Translations under genes and position numbers: made by a program | The notes under the pieces: generated by a model | What the model was told of the DNA's origin: nothing | The model's input: the letters and a program-made list of their open reading frames with translations, nothing else | Databases searched by the model: none | Origin: an uncultured Saprospiraceae bacterium | GTDB lineage: Bacteria > Bacteroidota > Bacteroidia > Chitinophagales > Saprospiraceae | Assembly: GCA_947311105.1 (NCBI GenBank) | Contig: CAMZKG010000014.1 | Coordinates: 1-42,678, forward strand | Direction: 5' to 3' | Length of the DNA: 42,678 bases | Shown here: positions 39,483 through 42,678 of the stretch, in pieces | Layout of the letters: every line of letters begins with the position of its first letter | Position numbering within the stretch: position 1 is the first letter of the stretch

Positions 39483-41692
39483 ATGAAAAATAAAATCAAA
39501 TACATAACAAGTTTTATGATGCTGCTATTGTTGCACATGACTATCAGTGCACAGGATGTATTGACAGCGGATATTCTGCATCCGACATTCAATCAACATT
39601 GTCACAATGGCAAAATTGATTTACATATAAATGGAGGATTTCCTCCTTATGATGTAATTTGGACAAGGACTATATTTTTCCTCCTTTCAACCTGGTCACG
39701 TGGACTGTTCAAGAGAATCATGGCATTCAAGGTAATGATGATGGTGAAGATTTAAAGAATGTTCTCTCTGGAAAATATACAGTCCATGTAACTGACGCCT
39801 TATGTGGGACTGTGAGTAAATCGGTCAGAATACAATGTGTCTGTAGCGAAGATTGTAGAGTTGACGCAGAAGTAGTTGCTGCAAAATGTGGTGTAGGAGG
39901 CAAAATATATGCATCTATAGATTGTGAAGGGCTTGGACATAGTCCTTTTACTTACAGATGGAAAGATCTAAAAGCTTCGGATGATAATTCACTTGACAGG
40001 TTTGACCTTAAACCTGGCTCATACTGTTTAGTTGCGACTGATATTGATGGATGTGAATATGAAAACTGTTGGGAAGTTGGAAATGAAGATCCCAATCCTA
40101 AGATTCAACTAACTGACAAACAGAACATTCCTTTGTGCAAAGGTAATGGGAGCTGCTCTGGAGCACTGACGATAAGTGCAGCTCCAGGTGCAACAATAGA
40201 ATGGCAAAACATCCCCAACCCTAGTCAACTTTTCAGCAATACCGTTACAGATTTATGTCCTGGAATTTATACTGTAAATGTTTCCATTGGAAACTGTACT
40301 ACATCAGCTTCATTTAAGATTGAATGCTGTGGTACAATTGATGATTTTGTTGAGCCAATTGCTGTTACAGGTAGCGCAAACTCAAAAAATGGTTCAATTG
40401 TTTTAAATGTGACAGGGGGAGCAAGCCAGATTCACTATCAGTGGGCAGGACCAAATGGCTTTACATCTACATCGATGAACCTGATAGGAGGATTAACGCC
40501 AGGTATTTATTGTGTTCGAGTATTTGATGGATGCTCCGAAGATAAAAAATGCTTTGAAATAATCGATTGCGAAGCCAATCCAATTGATGTTTCCGCTTCC
40601 ATTGAAGAAACATGTGATGGAGTTGCAGCAGGAATTATTACACTTGCCATCAGTGGCGGCAACCCTCCATATACCGCTACTTGGGACAATGGAATGCTAG
40701 GTGCTTCAATCAATAATCTTCCTGCGGGTGAATATTGTGTAGTAGTAAAAGATCAAAGTGGTTGTGATACTGAAGAAGCCTGTTTCACCGTTGGTTCAAA
40801 AACAGGGACTATAACAACATCCACTAGTCCTTGTAAGAGAACGGTACATTGCAATGGAGCCGATTACATAGAATATTTCAACTATGAACAGACACTTGAT
40901 TGTAATATTCTTTACAGCTATTGCCCGGCAACAGGAGAAACAATTGTCACAGATTTAGGATGGTACGATGCATACGTAGCCAATTGTAATTTATACGGAG
41001 TGTGCCAGGATGGTCAACAAGTTTTACTAGAGAGTGGATCGATAGAATATGGACCATTTGCTGTTAGCACACCGGGTTGCCCAGAAAATATTGGGTGTGT
41101 AGATTATTTCTGTAACATCCCTGGCATTGGCCTAGTCGATGGAGGGGCGCCAACTTATTGCTCTTCAGTGGTTTATCAACCTGATAATAGATGTACTGAA
41201 AATGAGTGCTGGGCTGATGTATATTGCGGAAACACTTGGGTCACTGGAGGCTGTGTAAACTATTACTGTGGCTTTGGCAAACCGCAAGAAGATATTAACC
41301 TTGCTAAAGAATTAGGAGTTCCAACTTATACATACACAACAGAAAGTTTACTCGCCACAATAAATAGTGAGGAGTTTAAGAACAGAAGTATTGATATAAA
41401 ACTTCATAGTACCGAAAAACTAAACGCTAAGTATAACGAGGAAAATAAAATGATGGTTGACGTACACCCAAATCCATCAAATGGGAATATCAGTCTAAAA
41501 TTCAATAGAAGCATTAATGAATTGACAATTAATGTATTCGATGTAATCGGTAGAGTGGTTTATTCGTCCAAATTATCTAAGACGCTTACTCATATTGATT
41601 TGGATTTATCAACTCAATCAGCCGGAGTGTATTTCATCCATTTATCTGACAGTAGGGGAGATTTGACAGTAAAACGAATTTTTATTGAGTAA
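39483..41692 (+). pseudogene. SprB-repeat surface protein with T9SS type A sorting domain, split by a frameshift
   Basis: 39483-39755 carries the signal peptide and NGKIDLHINGGFPPYDVIWT; 39659-41692 carries further SprB-like repeats (ISGGNPPYTATWDNGMLGASINNLPAGEYCVVVKDQSGC) and C-term VDVHPNPSNGNISLKFNRSINELTINVFDVIGRVVYSS..GVYFIHLSDSRGDLTVKRIFIE. Confidence 0.75.
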
Positions 41693-41750
41693 GAATTTAA
41701 CATAAGGAGTGATAAATCACTCCCATTTTCTAAAACTTAAAGCCAGTAAT

Positions 41751-42185
41751 ATGAAAAGATTAATTTTAGCAAGTATTCTATTTGCGCTTCTTTCTTGTCG
41801 CAAAGATGATGGCGCCATAGATTTTGACGTTAAACGGAATAACATTGTAGGTGATTGGGAGATTACGCAAGTCACACAGGAGATTAGGGCAGACACACTA
41901 TATGCAGAAAGTAGCAACACTTTGTCAATATCATTTTATCAAGATGGAACGGGAACTAAAGAAGTTTTTATTGGTACTGATGTTGATATTGAATGGCTTT
42001 ACCAATATAATCCAGAGAAGGTAGTAATTACTGGGGCCCCATCAGGACCACTAATTCTTGGTAGTGTTCAGTTTTACAACATTATCAAAAACGAAAAGAA
42101 TCGTCAAATTTGGAAATTTGAAGTTGTCCCTAAAAATGGAGTTGTTGATGTTTATAAACTCACTTGGAAAATGGATAGAAAGTGA
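41751..42185 (+). CDS. Putative lipoprotein (lipocalin-like)
   Basis: MKRLILASILFALLSCRKDDG lipobox; NIVGDWEITQVTQE..LSISFYQDGTGTKEVF..WLYQYNPEKVVITG. Start at 41751 preferred over 41709. Confidence 0.65.
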   Translation: MKRLILASILFALLSCRKDDGAIDFDVKRNNIVGDWEITQVTQEIRADTLYAESSNTLSISFYQDGTGTKEVFIGTDVDIEWLYQYNPEKVVITGAPSGPLILGSVQFYNIIKNEKNRQIWKFEVVPKNGVVDVYKLTWKMDRK

Positions 42186-42324
42186 TGAACCACACCTAAC
42201 AATAGACAAAACTGAAGCCTTCCTGCATGTCGGGAAGGCTTCCGCTTATCATTATCCGTTAATCTACTTATTGGCAATGGTTCGGTCATTTTTAGGATTT
42301 TACCCGATGTGTACTGGGTAGAAA

Positions 42325-42673
42325 TAGGATGGAACACGGATTTGACGGATGCCACGGTTGGACACGGATTTCTCGTTACGGCAGTAGGATTTACACTGAT
42401 TTTTATTTTTTGCTTACAATACAGATTAGATGCCTGCCCAAAAACAAGAAAATTAACAATTATTTTCATCCATTTCAAGAGATTATTCGTCCATTTTTGT
42501 ATCATTTATAAATTACAGGTAGCTGATAATCAGTTATTTGTATAAAAACTTGCTTAAATTTAGCCAAAAAAAGCAGGTAAGACTTCCATTTCCTGCCTTG
42601 CGTCCAAAAAAATATAACATTATAATTGCACCAAAGCATCAATAAAATCTAAAAAACCAGCGATTCTGTAAGG
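42325..42673 (+). repeat. Long direct repeat, right copy
   Basis: TAGGATGGAACACGGATTTGACGGATGCCACGG...CCAGCGATTCTGTAAGG; the window ends 5 nt later. Confidence 0.92.
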
Positions 42674-42678
42674 GCAAA

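Overview
The window looks like a Bacteroidota (Saprospiria-like) chromosome segment. This rests on T9SS/gliding-motility sorting domains, SprB-like repeats and TAnnTTTG-type promoters. Recognisable housekeeping genes are a PIF1/RecD-like helicase, a VWA protein, a SAM methyltransferase, tRNA-Met(CAT), a DUF2853 protein, a fused NagB/PIG-L protein, an esterase, an MbnP-family protein, tRNA-Ala(GGC), signal peptidase I, a DUF1573 protein and a response regulator/histidine kinase pair. T9SS surface genes include a PorP/SprF, OmpA-PD40 and type B adhesin operon, a 2553-aa adhesin with about 18 Ig-like repeats, and a + strand cassette at about 36.8-42.3 kb flanked by ~350-bp direct repeats.

The strongest candidate for something undescribed is a tandem pair of minus-strand structured RNAs between 21.95 and 22.6 kb. 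Each copy has a promoter-like start, two copies of GATATGTTCATGGGAT, a 12-bp hairpin whose stem sequence differs completely between copies while the loop AGAAGGGA is kept, and a rho-independent terminator. Other leads are a poly-G(10) tract that splits a signal peptide from its secreted protein (possible phase variation), 10-bp iterated repeats beside a small HTH gene, single-nucleotide frameshifts in two cassette genes, and several families of dispersed palindromic repeats. All calls come from reading the sequence and the supplied ORFs; no database search was run.
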